From Amycolatopsis sp. DSM 110486 (lineage in GTDB: Bacteria > Actinomycetota > Actinomycetes > Mycobacteriales > Pseudonocardiaceae): a stretch of 64,000 nt of DNA. The position numbers were made by a program, and so were the translations under genes. A model generated the notes under the pieces. The model searched no databases and was not told the origin of the DNA. It was given only the letters and a program-made list of their open reading frames with translations. The stretch is from positions 9,603,001 through 9,667,000 of the forward strand of contig NZ_CP080519.1 in the NCBI RefSeq assembly GCF_019468465.1, read 5' to 3'. This document shows, one piece after another, positions 31,972-40,119 of the stretch (position 1 is the stretch's first letter; each line of letters starts with the position of its first letter).

Positions 31972-33597
31972 TCACGCGTCGGCGGTCTGGGGCACGAACC
32001 CGGGGTAGCCGGCGTCGGCGATCTCGGCGCAGCGGCGGAAGTACGTGTCCGCGCCTCCCATGTAGACGTTGAACTCCAGTGGTTTGCCCGGGATGTTCGC
32101 GCCGATGAACCACGCGTTGGCCTTGGCGCCGCTGGCCATGATCGTCGCCGAGCCGGCGCGGTTGACCTCCTCGGCCCACTCGCGCTCGGCCTCCGCCGTG
32201 GACTCCAGCCGCTCGATTCCGTGCTCACGGGCGTACTCGACGGCGTCGGCGATCCAGCCCACGCCGGCCTGGATGGCCACCGGCAGGTTCGCGTACGGCG
32301 TCTGCGGCCCGAGGATCATGAAGAAGTTCGGGAAGCCGTGGGCCGAGAGGCCGAGGTTGGTCTTGATGCCGTCGGCCCAGTGCTCACGCAGCACCTCGCC
32401 GTCGCGCCCGACGATGTCGATGCGGGTGAGCGTGCCGGTCATGGCGTCGAAGCCGGTCGCGAAGATCAGCACGTCGAGCTCGTACAGCTCGCCGCCGACC
32501 ACGATGCCGTCCGGCGTGATCTCATCGATGCCGCGGGACTTCACGTCGATCAGGTGCACGTTCTCGCGGTTGTAGGCCTCGTAGTAGCTGTGGCCGCCCG
32601 GCGGGCGCTTGCCGTTGAACGGGTAGTCCTTGGGGCACAGCAGCTCCGCGGTCGCCGGGTCCGTCACGGTCTCGCGGATCTTGCGCCGGATGAAGTCCGA
32701 CGCGTGGTCGTTGGACTCCTGGTCCACGGCCAGGTCGTTGAACGTCTCCAGCATGAAGTGGAAGCCGCCCTCGGCCCAGCCCTGCTCGAACACGCGCTCG
32801 CGATCCTCGGCGCTCGCGTCCTTCGCACCGAGCTCCGGCTTGACGAACGGCACGGCGAACCCGTGGTCGAACGCCTTCTCGAAGCTCTCGTCGTAGTTCT
32901 CGCGGACCTCGTTCATCCACTGCTCGTCGACAGCCCGGTTGGAGCTCGCGACGACGTAGTTCGGCGTGCGCTGGAACACGAACAGCTCACCGGCGGTCTC
33001 GGCGACCACCGGGACCAGCTGCACGCCCGACGCGCCGAGGCCGAGCACGCCGACGCGCTTGCCCCGCAGGTCGACCTCACGATCACGCGGCCAGCGCGAG
33101 GTGTGGTAGCTCTCGCCCGCGAACGTGCTCGCGCCCGGGATGTCGGGCAGGTTCGGCGCGGACAGCACACCCATGCCGCTGACCAGGTACTTCGCGGTGA
33201 GGACCTGGCCGTCGGCGGTCGTCACCGACCACAGGTTCGCGTCCTCGTCGTAGACGGCCGTCTCGACCTTCGTCCCGAAGCGGATGTCCTTGTACAGGTC
33301 GAGCCGGCGCGCGACGAACTCCAGGTACGCCTTCACCTCCGGCTGCGACGGGTAGCGCTCCTGCCACGTCCACTCCTCGCGGACCTCCTTCGAGAAGGAG
33401 AACGAGTAGTAGTAGAACTCGCTGTCGGTGCGGGCGCCCGGGTAGGTGTTCCAGTACCACGTGCCGCCGACGCCGTCCGCGGAGTCGAGCACGACCGAGC
33501 GCAGGCCGAGCTGGTTGAAGTGGTGCAGCATCGCCAGCCCCGAGAAGCCGGCGCCGATCACGATGGCGTCGAAGCTGGTGTCCTGAGTGGACGGCAT
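31972..33597 (-). CDS. Type I Baeyer-Villiger monooxygenase (cyclohexanone monooxygenase-like)
   Basis: 541 residues. FAD-binding GAGFSG at 15-20, the Baeyer-Villiger fingerprint FAGESYHTSRWP at 159-170 exactly matching F-x-G-x3-H-x3-W-P, NADPH-binding GLGASG near 186-191 and the late ATGFD motif. Length and GGTWYWNTYPGARTDSE near the N-terminus are typical of cyclohexanone, cyclopentanone and related monooxygenases. It inserts one oxygen atom next to a ketone to give an ester or lactone, using NADPH and O2. The flanking hydrolase and dehydrogenases fit the next and previous steps. ATG 33597 behind GAAGGGA. Confidence 0.95.
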   Translation of the reverse strand: MPSTQDTSFDAIVIGAGFSGLAMLHHFNQLGLRSVVLDSADGVGGTWYWNTYPGARTDSEFYYYSFSFSKEVREEWTWQERYPSQPEVKAYLEFVARRLDLYKDIRFGTKVETAVYDEDANLWSVTTADGQVLTAKYLVSGMGVLSAPNLPDIPGASTFAGESYHTSRWPRDREVDLRGKRVGVLGLGASGVQLVPVVAETAGELFVFQRTPNYVVASSNRAVDEQWMNEVRENYDESFEKAFDHGFAVPFVKPELGAKDASAEDRERVFEQGWAEGGFHFMLETFNDLAVDQESNDHASDFIRRKIRETVTDPATAELLCPKDYPFNGKRPPGGHSYYEAYNRENVHLIDVKSRGIDEITPDGIVVGGELYELDVLIFATGFDAMTGTLTRIDIVGRDGEVLREHWADGIKTNLGLSAHGFPNFFMILGPQTPYANLPVAIQAGVGWIADAVEYAREHGIERLESTAEAEREWAEEVNRAGSATIMASGAKANAWFIGANIPGKPLEFNVYMGGADTYFRRCAEIADAGYPGFVPQTADA

Positions 33598-33627
33598 GGT
33601 GATCCCTTCGGTGATGGTGGAAAAGTC

Positions 33628-34533
33628 TCAGCGGCCCAAGCGGTAGAAGTCCGCGATGGTCCGGATCTCCTGGTCCGCGCGCGGGTGGCGGCCCGCCAGG
33701 AACGGGTAGACGTGCTGCATCCCCTCGCCGACGACGAAGGTGACGTCGACGCCGTGCTTGGTCGCGAGCGCGTGGAACCGCACGCTGTCCTCGTAGAGCG
33801 ATTCGGTGTCCGCGGCGCTGATGTAGAGCCGTGGGAAGCCGGTGAGGTCGGCGTAGAGCGGGTTCACGAGCGGGTCGCGCGGGTCGGCGCCGCCGCTGAG
33901 GTAGCGGTCGATGTTGGCCTGCAGGCCTTCGCGCGCGATGAGGAAATCGGTGTCGTTGTTGGTCTCGATCGTGGTCCCGCTGTTCTCCATGTCGAGCCAC
34001 GGCGAGAGCGTGATGACCTGGGCGGGCAGCTCGCGGCCGTCTTCGCGCAGCTTCAGCACGGTGGCGACGGCGAGGTTCGCGCCGGCGCTGTCGCCGACCG
34101 GCGTGATATCGCGGACGCGGTGACCGCGCGCGAGCAGCGCGTCGAACGCCTTGACACCGTCTTCCAGCGCCGCCGGGTACGGGTGCTCGGGCGCGAGGCG
34201 GAAGTCGGCGACGAAAGCCGTGGTGCCACAGGCTTTCGCGAGGTGGCCGGCGAGCTTGCGGTGACTCGCGGACGACCCGAGCGCGAAGCCGCCGCCGTGG
34301 AAGAACAACAGCACCTGGTCTGCGTCGGCGCCCTCGGGCGTCACGAAGATGCCGGGCACGCCACCGAGTTCGGTGTGGGCGTAGGACACGCCCTCGGGTT
34401 CGGCGGTCGCACGCTGCCAGTCGTCGAAGACGATCCGCAGCAGCTCCACCGACATGTCCGGGTGGCGGTTCATCTCGACCGCCCACCCGGCGTAGATCTG
34501 GCCGAGCAGGTCCGTCGGCTCGGGCAACGTCAT
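33628..34533 (-). CDS. HSL-family alpha/beta hydrolase, probable lactone/ester hydrolase
   Basis: 301 residues. Oxyanion motif HGGGFALG near 80, nucleophile in VGDSAGANLAV near 148, Asp in ISAADTESLYED near 245 and His in GMQHVYPF near 275: the hormone-sensitive-lipase family layout. It is first in the operon and 30 bp before the Baeyer-Villiger monooxygenase; in cyclohexanol degradation the lactone hydrolase (ChnC type) belongs to this family and is paired in the same way. ATG 34533 behind AGGAGAG. Divergent from the SDR at 34755 with 221 bp of shared regulatory DNA. Confidence 0.9.
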   Translation of the reverse strand: MTLPEPTDLLGQIYAGWAVEMNRHPDMSVELLRIVFDDWQRATAEPEGVSYAHTELGGVPGIFVTPEGADADQVLLFFHGGGFALGSSASHRKLAGHLAKACGTTAFVADFRLAPEHPYPAALEDGVKAFDALLARGHRVRDITPVGDSAGANLAVATVLKLREDGRELPAQVITLSPWLDMENSGTTIETNNDTDFLIAREGLQANIDRYLSGGADPRDPLVNPLYADLTGFPRLYISAADTESLYEDSVRFHALATKHGVDVTFVVGEGMQHVYPFLAGRHPRADQEIRTIADFYRLGR

Positions 34534-34645
34534 GGGCTCTCCTGGAGGGGAATCCCGCTTCGACAGCGAGGTCACAGGGGTGTCCGGTGCCCGTCCGGGC
34601 GCCGGTCCACCCAGCATCACCACGCGGGAGCCGCCCGCCACGCGC

Positions 34646-34679
34646 TGTCGCAAAATGACACATCCGCGTCTCACACTGA
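34646..34679 (+). promoter_or_regulatory. Second copy of the shared regulatory element
   Basis: TGTCGCAAAATGACACA, a degenerate form of the 27.4-kb palindrome, then T and CCGCGTCTCACACTGA, oriented towards the SDR at 34755 and ending 76 bp before its ATG. It lies between the divergent catabolic operon and SDR gene, so it could serve both. Confidence 0.65.
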
Positions 34680-34754
34680 ACGACCACGACGTCCACGCGA
34701 CGGGCGAAGCTGAGCCGGACAGCCTCCCCTCTTCCGTGCTTCGAGCGAGGAACC

Positions 34755-35474
34755 ATGAACCGTCTGCAGGGCAAGGTCGCCCTCGTCACCGGCGCCGGCC
34801 GCGGCATCGGCCGCACCATCGCCGACACCTTCGCCCGCGAAGGCGCCACCGTGATCGCCACCGGCCGCAGCGAAGCGAACGGGTTCGCCGACGGCGTCGA
34901 GTACCACCGCCTCGACGTCGCCAGCGACACCGACTGGGCCCGCGTCGTCGGCGACGTCGCCGACCGCCACGGCCGCGTCGACGTGCTGGCCAACAACGCC
35001 GGGGTGATCGCGTACGAGTCCTTGCACGAGCTCTCGCTCGAGAAGTGGCAGCAAGTCGTGGCGATCAACCAGACCGGCGTGTGGCTCGGCATGCGCGAGG
35101 TCGTCCCGCTGATGCAGCGCAACGGCGGCGGCTCGATCATCAACGTCTCGTCGATCTGGGGCACCGTCGCCGTCGCGGGCGCCCACGCCTACCACGCGAC
35201 CAAGGGCGCGGTGCGGAACATGTCGAAGAGCGCGGCGATCACCTACGCGCGCGAGAACATCCGCGTGAACTCCCTGCACCCCGGCTTCATCCGCACCCCG
35301 CTCACCGAGGCGCAGGACCCGGAGATCAACGAGTTCGTGATCGGCCAGACCCCAATGGGCCGCGCCGGCGACCCCCAGGAGGTCGCCAACGGCGCGTTGT
35401 TCCTGGCCAGCGACGAGTCGAGCTTCGTGACCGGTTCCGAGCTGGTCGTGGACGGGGGTTATCTGGCTCAGTGA
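34755..35474 (+). CDS. Short-chain dehydrogenase/reductase, cyclic alcohol dehydrogenase-like
   Basis: 239 residues. TGAGRGIG at 12-19, NNAG near 82, Ser in NVSSIWG near 133, Tyr/Lys in YHATK near 148, C-terminus ELVVDGGYLAQ. The pattern is close to cyclopentanol/cyclohexanol dehydrogenases and 3-hydroxysteroid-type SDRs. As a divergent gene sharing a regulatory element with the importer, it is the best candidate for the first step, alcohol to ketone, ahead of the monooxygenase. Its last 7 bp overlap the convergent gene at 35468. ATG 34755 is preceded by GAGGAACC. Confidence 0.9.
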   Translation: MNRLQGKVALVTGAGRGIGRTIADTFAREGATVIATGRSEANGFADGVEYHRLDVASDTDWARVVGDVADRHGRVDVLANNAGVIAYESLHELSLEKWQQVVAINQTGVWLGMREVVPLMQRNGGGSIINVSSIWGTVAVAGAHAYHATKGAVRNMSKSAAITYARENIRVNSLHPGFIRTPLTEAQDPEINEFVIGQTPMGRAGDPQEVANGALFLASDESSFVTGSELVVDGGYLAQ

Positions 35475-37489
35475 GGCGGCGGCGCGGCCTGCAGACTCCC
35501 CGCCGGCAGCCGGTCGGCGCCCCAGCTGCGCTCGAGGTACCCCACGATCCGCTCGACGTCCTCGGCCGGCACCTTCTCCGGCTCACCGTGTTCGAGCGGG
35601 TCCACGTGGAAGAGGTAGAGCCGCGAGGCGAACTGGTCGAACGCCAGTGAGGCCTCGCCGAAGCGTTCGCCGTTGCCGGCGGTGGAGACGACCACGCCGT
35701 CGCCCCAGTCCTGTCCGCTGTCGTTGTTGGGGTTGAAGAAGTACACGCGCATCACGTCGTGCGGGTCGGGCGCGACGCGCAGGATCGTGATCGCGTGCCA
35801 GCCGACGTAGCGGGCCGCGCTGTCGGTGACGGCGACGCCGGCCGGCTGCGGGTGGATCAGCGGCTGGTCGCCGTTGTAGGCCGGGTGGTAGCTGGCATGG
35901 AAGGCGCGCAGGAACTCGTCGAGGTCGATGAGGTTCCCGGTGGCGACGTCGACGTTGATGCGGAAGCCGCGGAACGCCCACCAGCCGTGGAACTCGGGGT
36001 TGACCCAGCGGTGCGGGTCGCCGGGCCGGTCGACACAGCGCCGGCCCATCTCGGCGTAGATCCGGTCGAGGTGGGGCACCACGAGCAACGACACCGGGTC
36101 GAGGTCCACGGGCAGCTTGCGCGCGATGCCGCCCTCGCTTTCGCGCGAGGAGATCGGCTGGCCCTCGAAGTGCATGGTGATCTCGTCGTCGCGGGCCGCC
36201 CACACGACCATCTGCAGCAGGTAGTCCGGGTCGTTGCCCGCCCACATCGACAGCGCGCGGGCCGACTGGCAGGTCGGGTTGTCGCCCTGGCCGACGCCGA
36301 GCGGCAGGCCGAGCATCGACAGCACGCCGGCGGTCAGGCGCGCCTTCGCCTCGGGCGCGGGACCGAACACGGCCGTGAGCCGTTCACGCGCGGCCGGGCC
36401 GAGGGTGAGGGCCAGCTGGCGCCACAACGCGGGAACCACCGGGGGCTCGTGCAGGATGCCGCGGTCGAGCAGCAGCGCGAGGCCGTAGACGCACTGCGCG
36501 GTCTCCGGGTGTACGGCGTCGGCGATGAGCTGGTGCACGAGATCTCGGTAGCGCAGCAGGCAGTTGCGGCCGGTGTCGGACAGCCCGAGCGCCTCCGCGA
36601 CGAGGTAGTCACCCTCGTGGCGCACGAACCGCAGCAGCTCGGCGTGGTAGGGCGAAACCAGCCCGGTGTCGTGCATCGCGCGGGCGAAGCCGGACGCCTC
36701 GTACTGCAGGCCACCGGCGTCCATCGCCTCGAGCCGCGAGCGGAAGACCTCGAAGCCCGGGTCTTCCCGGCAGGCCTCGGTGGTGCCGAACAGGCTCGTG
36801 ATGAGCCGGTCGAGCCCCTGCCCGGAGTTCGGGCCGAGGTCGACCTCGGGGTCGCCGCGGTAGACGGAGATCCGCGTGATCAGCGACTGCACCTGCTCGA
36901 CCTGGATCGGGCGCTGGCGCAGGATCCGCCAGATCTCCTCGACCAGCTTGTCGAGCACGCTGGCGTAGCCGATCCCGTCGGCCACGTGGCGGAACAGCGC
37001 CCGGATGAGCTGCGCGGTGCGGCCCTCGTGCGCCCGCTCGGCCTCGGTGGGCGGGGTGAACAGCAGCTCCAGGTTCATCGCCAGGACCTGCGACAGGAAC
37101 CCGCGGGCGTCCTCGGCGGACAGCGTCGCGTGGGTGTACTCCCCCAGCGCGACGGCGAGCATGCGCAGCTCGCTCGCCGCCTCGATCACGACGGTGTCCG
37201 CTTCCCCGCTGTGCAGCCCGGGGCCGACCAGCGCCGGCAGGAGGATCTCCGGCGAGGCCCAGTCGGTGCCCTGGTAGAGACCGGCTTCGTCCAGCGCCTG
37301 CGCGCGGGCCTGCACGGCGGCGGCCCCGCCGGGCTGCAGCAGCACGCGCCGCAGGGCCTCCAGCACGCGCCGCAGCTTCGTGTGCTTGCCGAAGTCGCGC
37401 GTCTCGGCCATGGCCTGGACGGCGTCGTCGAGCGAAGCCACCCGTTTGGCGAGGGTGGTGCCCTCCGTGGCGTCGGCGTTCGGATTCAC
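35468..37489 (-). CDS. Unknown 673-residue protein with a possible Cys-His-Asn catalytic set
   Basis: I do not recognise the family. Residues 1-400 are mainly helical. The C-terminal 270 residues have conserved-looking islands: GDNPTCQSARALSMWA (Cys407), RWVNPEFHGWWAFRGFRINV near 500, RYVGWHAITILRV (His565) and VYFFNPNNDSGQDWGDG (Asn586 to Asp590). Cys, then His before a strand, then Asn/Asp is the order in papain-fold peptidases and transglutaminases, so a cysteine amidase, peptidase or ligase is possible; this is inference. No signal peptide. GTG 37489, 34 bp after the ATP-grasp gene: a two-gene operon. Its 3' end overlaps the convergent SDR by 7 bp. Confidence 0.7.
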   Translation of the reverse strand: MNPNADATEGTTLAKRVASLDDAVQAMAETRDFGKHTKLRRVLEALRRVLLQPGGAAAVQARAQALDEAGLYQGTDWASPEILLPALVGPGLHSGEADTVVIEAASELRMLAVALGEYTHATLSAEDARGFLSQVLAMNLELLFTPPTEAERAHEGRTAQLIRALFRHVADGIGYASVLDKLVEEIWRILRQRPIQVEQVQSLITRISVYRGDPEVDLGPNSGQGLDRLITSLFGTTEACREDPGFEVFRSRLEAMDAGGLQYEASGFARAMHDTGLVSPYHAELLRFVRHEGDYLVAEALGLSDTGRNCLLRYRDLVHQLIADAVHPETAQCVYGLALLLDRGILHEPPVVPALWRQLALTLGPAARERLTAVFGPAPEAKARLTAGVLSMLGLPLGVGQGDNPTCQSARALSMWAGNDPDYLLQMVVWAARDDEITMHFEGQPISSRESEGGIARKLPVDLDPVSLLVVPHLDRIYAEMGRRCVDRPGDPHRWVNPEFHGWWAFRGFRINVDVATGNLIDLDEFLRAFHASYHPAYNGDQPLIHPQPAGVAVTDSAARYVGWHAITILRVAPDPHDVMRVYFFNPNNDSGQDWGDGVVVSTAGNGERFGEASLAFDQFASRLYLFHVDPLEHGEPEKVPAEDVERIVGYLERSWGADRLPAGSLQAAPPPH

Positions 37490-37523
37490 TGGTGTTACCC
37501 CGGTCGGCTCTCCCGTCTGGTGC

Positions 37524-38765
37524 TCAGACGTAGAAGTCGAGCTCTTCCTGCTTCTTCAGCGTTTCGCGCATCCGGTAGGCGTCGTCACCGAAGAAGTACA
37601 GCAGTCCCCAGTGGGTGCCGAACGCGGTCCGCTTGGTCACCGTCTCCTCCGGCGGCGCCGACAGGTCGTGGGACTCGTAGTAGTCGTCGTCTTCGGTTTC
37701 TTCCGGGATCCTCAGCTCGCTGACGACCCGCCGCCGAGGGTAGACCCCGAAGCAGCCGGCGACACCGGCCGCGTCGACGACCTCGCGCGGGAAGAACGCG
37801 TCGATCTCCTCCTCGGTCGTCTTCGGGTCGAACGCGAGCGCCAACGCCTGGTAGGCGTTGAAGCCGTAGGCACGTTCGAGCAGCTCGAAAACCTTGAAGC
37901 CCGGCGGGCGGTAAGCCACCTCGCCGAAGTACATCTCGCCGTCGCTGGTCACGAAGTACTCGGGGTGCACGAACCCGAACTCGATGTCGAAGGTCTTCAC
38001 GAGCTTCTCGATCTGCGCGGTGATCTGCGGCCGGTAGCGCTCCAGCTCCGGCGTCGCGGGCACGAACACCGAGTACCCGAGCGTGACGTACTCGGAGATG
38101 TTGAGGAACTTGATCTTCCCGTCGTGGATCCACGCTTCGACGGCGAACTCCCAGCCGTCGAGGTGGGATTCCATGAGGACGGGGAACTCCTCCTCCGGAA
38201 TCATGTCGATCTCGTCGGGCGTGCGGATCACGCGGTGGCCCAGGCAGCCGGCCTTGTCGAACGCCTTGAGGTGGATCGGGTCGTTGGGGTCGCCGTCGAG
38301 CTTGAGCAGCGTCTGGTTGACGCGCTTGAGGAACCGCACCACGTCGTCACGCGCGTGGGCCTCCTCGAAGATGCCGACGCGGATGCCGCCCAGCTGCGCG
38401 CGGCGCTTCATCAAAGCCTTGTCCCGCAACAACATCGCCTGCCCGAACAGGCGCGGGTTGTCCATCAGCACGGAGTTGATCGCGCCGGCCCACTCCACCG
38501 TCTCTTCGAACAGCGGGATGGCGACGTCGACCCCCTCCTGCTTCAGGGTCTCGGCGATCTCCATCGACCGGTCGTTGAGTCTCTCGAAGTTCCACGGCAG
38601 GTAAGGGATGCCGTGTTCCGCGCAGTACTGCTCCGCCCAGTCGGGCGCGACCACGATGTAGCGGCGGTCGAAGCGGTCGAGCGCCTCGATCGCGTTGAGA
38701 CTCCAGCCGAGCACGGCCAGATATCCTTTGTCGGGATTCTTCGTGACCGGTACGGACTGGGTCAT
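37524..38765 (-). CDS. ATP-grasp domain ligase of unknown substrate
   Basis: 413 residues. The N-terminal 90 residues form a pre-ATP-grasp Rossmann-like domain (YLAVLGWSLNAIEALDRFDR). The ATP-grasp core follows: LLKLDGDPNDPIHLKAFDKA, FPVLMESHLDGWEFAVEAWI and the metal-binding end FGEVAYRPPGFKVFE, where family members often have E-x-N-x-R-x-G-G; here Glu and Arg are kept but Asn is replaced by Tyr or Ala. Such enzymes join a carboxylate to an amine or thiol via acyl phosphate. An acidic tail (ETEDDDYYE) precedes the C-terminus. ATG 38765 behind GAGGAG. Operon partner is the unknown protein at 35468. Confidence 0.8.
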   Translation of the reverse strand: MTQSVPVTKNPDKGYLAVLGWSLNAIEALDRFDRRYIVVAPDWAEQYCAEHGIPYLPWNFERLNDRSMEIAETLKQEGVDVAIPLFEETVEWAGAINSVLMDNPRLFGQAMLLRDKALMKRRAQLGGIRVGIFEEAHARDDVVRFLKRVNQTLLKLDGDPNDPIHLKAFDKAGCLGHRVIRTPDEIDMIPEEEFPVLMESHLDGWEFAVEAWIHDGKIKFLNISEYVTLGYSVFVPATPELERYRPQITAQIEKLVKTFDIEFGFVHPEYFVTSDGEMYFGEVAYRPPGFKVFELLERAYGFNAYQALALAFDPKTTEEEIDAFFPREVVDAAGVAGCFGVYPRRRVVSELRIPEETEDDDYYESHDLSAPPEETVTKRTAFGTHWGLLYFFGDDAYRMRETLKKQEELDFYV

Positions 38766-39030
38766 GGACCGCTCCTCTGTTCGGCGCGTGCGGGGTCGGA
38801 CGGGGTCTGTACCTTCACGGTCCCAGATGTCCGCACCTTCCGCCGATCGAGCGGGTCGCCTGTCCACTGTGGATACTCTCGATCCGGCCACCCGCTAGCC
38901 TCCGGGTGAGATCCAGGTCACGTCCGGTCCACTCGCCGCGCCACCCGTTCGGGTGCCTGCGATCCTGTGCGCTCAAGAACGCGCGGTTCGCGCCGGAGTT
39001 CGACGCCGCACCGCGGCCGGGAGGACAGTC

Positions 39031-39294
39031 ATGGGAATCATCAGCTGGATCGTGCTGGGCTTGATCGCGGGGCTGATCGCGAAGGCGCTCATGCCGGGCA
39101 AGGACCCCGGCGGCTGCATCATCACGATCCTGCTCGGCATCGGCGGCGCGTTCGTGGGCGGCTGGGTCGGCAAGACGCTGTTCCACGTGCAGCTGGGCAC
39201 GTTCTTCGACCTGCGCACGTGGGGCCTGGCCATCCTCGGCGCGCTGATCATCCTCGTCGGCTACCGGATGATCTTCCACCGCAGCCGGGACTGA
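39031..39294 (+). CDS. GlsB/YeaQ/YmgE family stress-response membrane protein
   Basis: 87 residues, three hydrophobic segments with the family pattern ISWIVLGLIAGLIAKALMPG, then DPGGCIITILLGIGGAFVGG and WGLAILGALIILVGYRM. Formerly annotated as transglycosylase-associated protein; members are induced by general stress in many bacteria and their biochemical role is unknown. ATG 39031 follows GGGAGGAC at 6 nt. A single gene ended by a strong hairpin. Confidence 0.9.
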   Translation: MGIISWIVLGLIAGLIAKALMPGKDPGGCIITILLGIGGAFVGGWVGKTLFHVQLGTFFDLRTWGLAILGALIILVGYRMIFHRSRD

Positions 39295-39299
39295 CCAGC

Positions 39300-39332
39300 G
39301 GGCGGGGCGGCTCTTCGCGAGCCGCCCCGCCC
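39300..39332. terminator. Hairpin between convergent genes
   Basis: GGGCGGGGCGGCTC pairs perfectly with 39319-39332 across a 5-nt loop TTCGC, 5 nt after the stop of the membrane protein gene and 5 nt before that of the convergent hydrolase. Confidence 0.8.
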
Positions 39333-39337
39333 CTGGC

Positions 39338-40084
39338 TCACTTCACGCGCTCCAGCAGCGCGAACAGGTTCTCCCAGTGCCGCTTCTCGCCGGCCTCGTC
39401 GTAGGCCGCCGTGTCGGTCATGGTGTACCCGTGGGTCGCGCCCTCGTAGACCTCCGAGCGGTACGTGACCCCGGCCTCGTCGAGCGCGGCCTCCAAGGTC
39501 TTGATCTGCTCGGCCGACATCGAGTGGTCCTGGTCGGCGTGCCCGAAGTACACCTCGCCGGTGATCGAGCCGACGCCCAGGTGCGCGCTGTCGGGCCCGT
39601 CCGTGACCACCCCGCCCGCGTGGAACGCCGCGATCGCCTTGACGCGCTCGGGGAACGCCTCGATCACGCGCAGGGCGTTGGTGCCGCCCATGCAGTAGCC
39701 CGTGATCACGACCGGTCCCTCCGCGACACCTTCCTGCGCCGCGAAGAAGTCGAGGTACATCTGGGCGTCACGCTGGATCGCGTTGTCCGTGCCCAGTCCC
39801 TGGATCAGCGGCATGATCTTGCCGAAGATCTCGCCCCGCTTGTCCGGATCGCCCAGCTCCGAAACGTCGATCTGCGGCGCCGGGCCACCGCGGTAGAGCA
39901 GGTTCGGGGCGAGCACGGCGTAGCCGGCCTCCGCGATTCGCTCCGCCATCTCCTCGATCCGCGGCCGCAGCCCGAACGCGTCGATGAACAGCAGCACCCC
40001 GGGGTGCGGCCCGCCGTCGGGAACGACCAGGTACGAGTCGGCGACCCCGTCGGCGGCCGGGACGTCCACCTTCTCCTTGCGCAT
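39338..40084 (-). CDS. Dienelactone hydrolase family protein
   Basis: 248 residues. Nucleophile Cys131 in GYCMGG, Asp in GHADQDHSM near 184-186 and His218 in GATHGYT give the dienelactone hydrolase triad. N-terminal region DSYLVVPDGGPHPGVLLFID is typical. True dienelactone hydrolase acts on chlorocatechol products, but most genomic relatives are general carboxylesterases and no chlorocatechol genes are near. ATG 40084 behind AGGAGT. It follows the TetR gene by 35 bp in the same direction and may be in its operon. Confidence 0.85.
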   Translation of the reverse strand: MRKEKVDVPAADGVADSYLVVPDGGPHPGVLLFIDAFGLRPRIEEMAERIAEAGYAVLAPNLLYRGGPAPQIDVSELGDPDKRGEIFGKIMPLIQGLGTDNAIQRDAQMYLDFFAAQEGVAEGPVVITGYCMGGTNALRVIEAFPERVKAIAAFHAGGVVTDGPDSAHLGVGSITGEVYFGHADQDHSMSAEQIKTLEAALDEAGVTYRSEVYEGATHGYTMTDTAAYDEAGEKRHWENLFALLERVK

Positions 40085-40119
40085 GTCACTCCTGTCGATC
40101 AGCTTGCTGGCTCTCGTCG

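Noticed and set aside
29753..32008. 751-codon plus-strand frame
   Set aside because: Mirror frame of the aldehyde dehydrogenase and SDR genes, which have full catalytic motifs on the other strand.
32221..34713. 830-codon plus-strand frame
   Set aside because: Antisense to the monooxygenase and hydrolase; Val/Arg/Asp/His-rich shadow without domains.
39338..40084. Chlorocatechol pathway dienelactone hydrolase
   Set aside because: No other chlorocatechol gene nearby; only family membership can be claimed.
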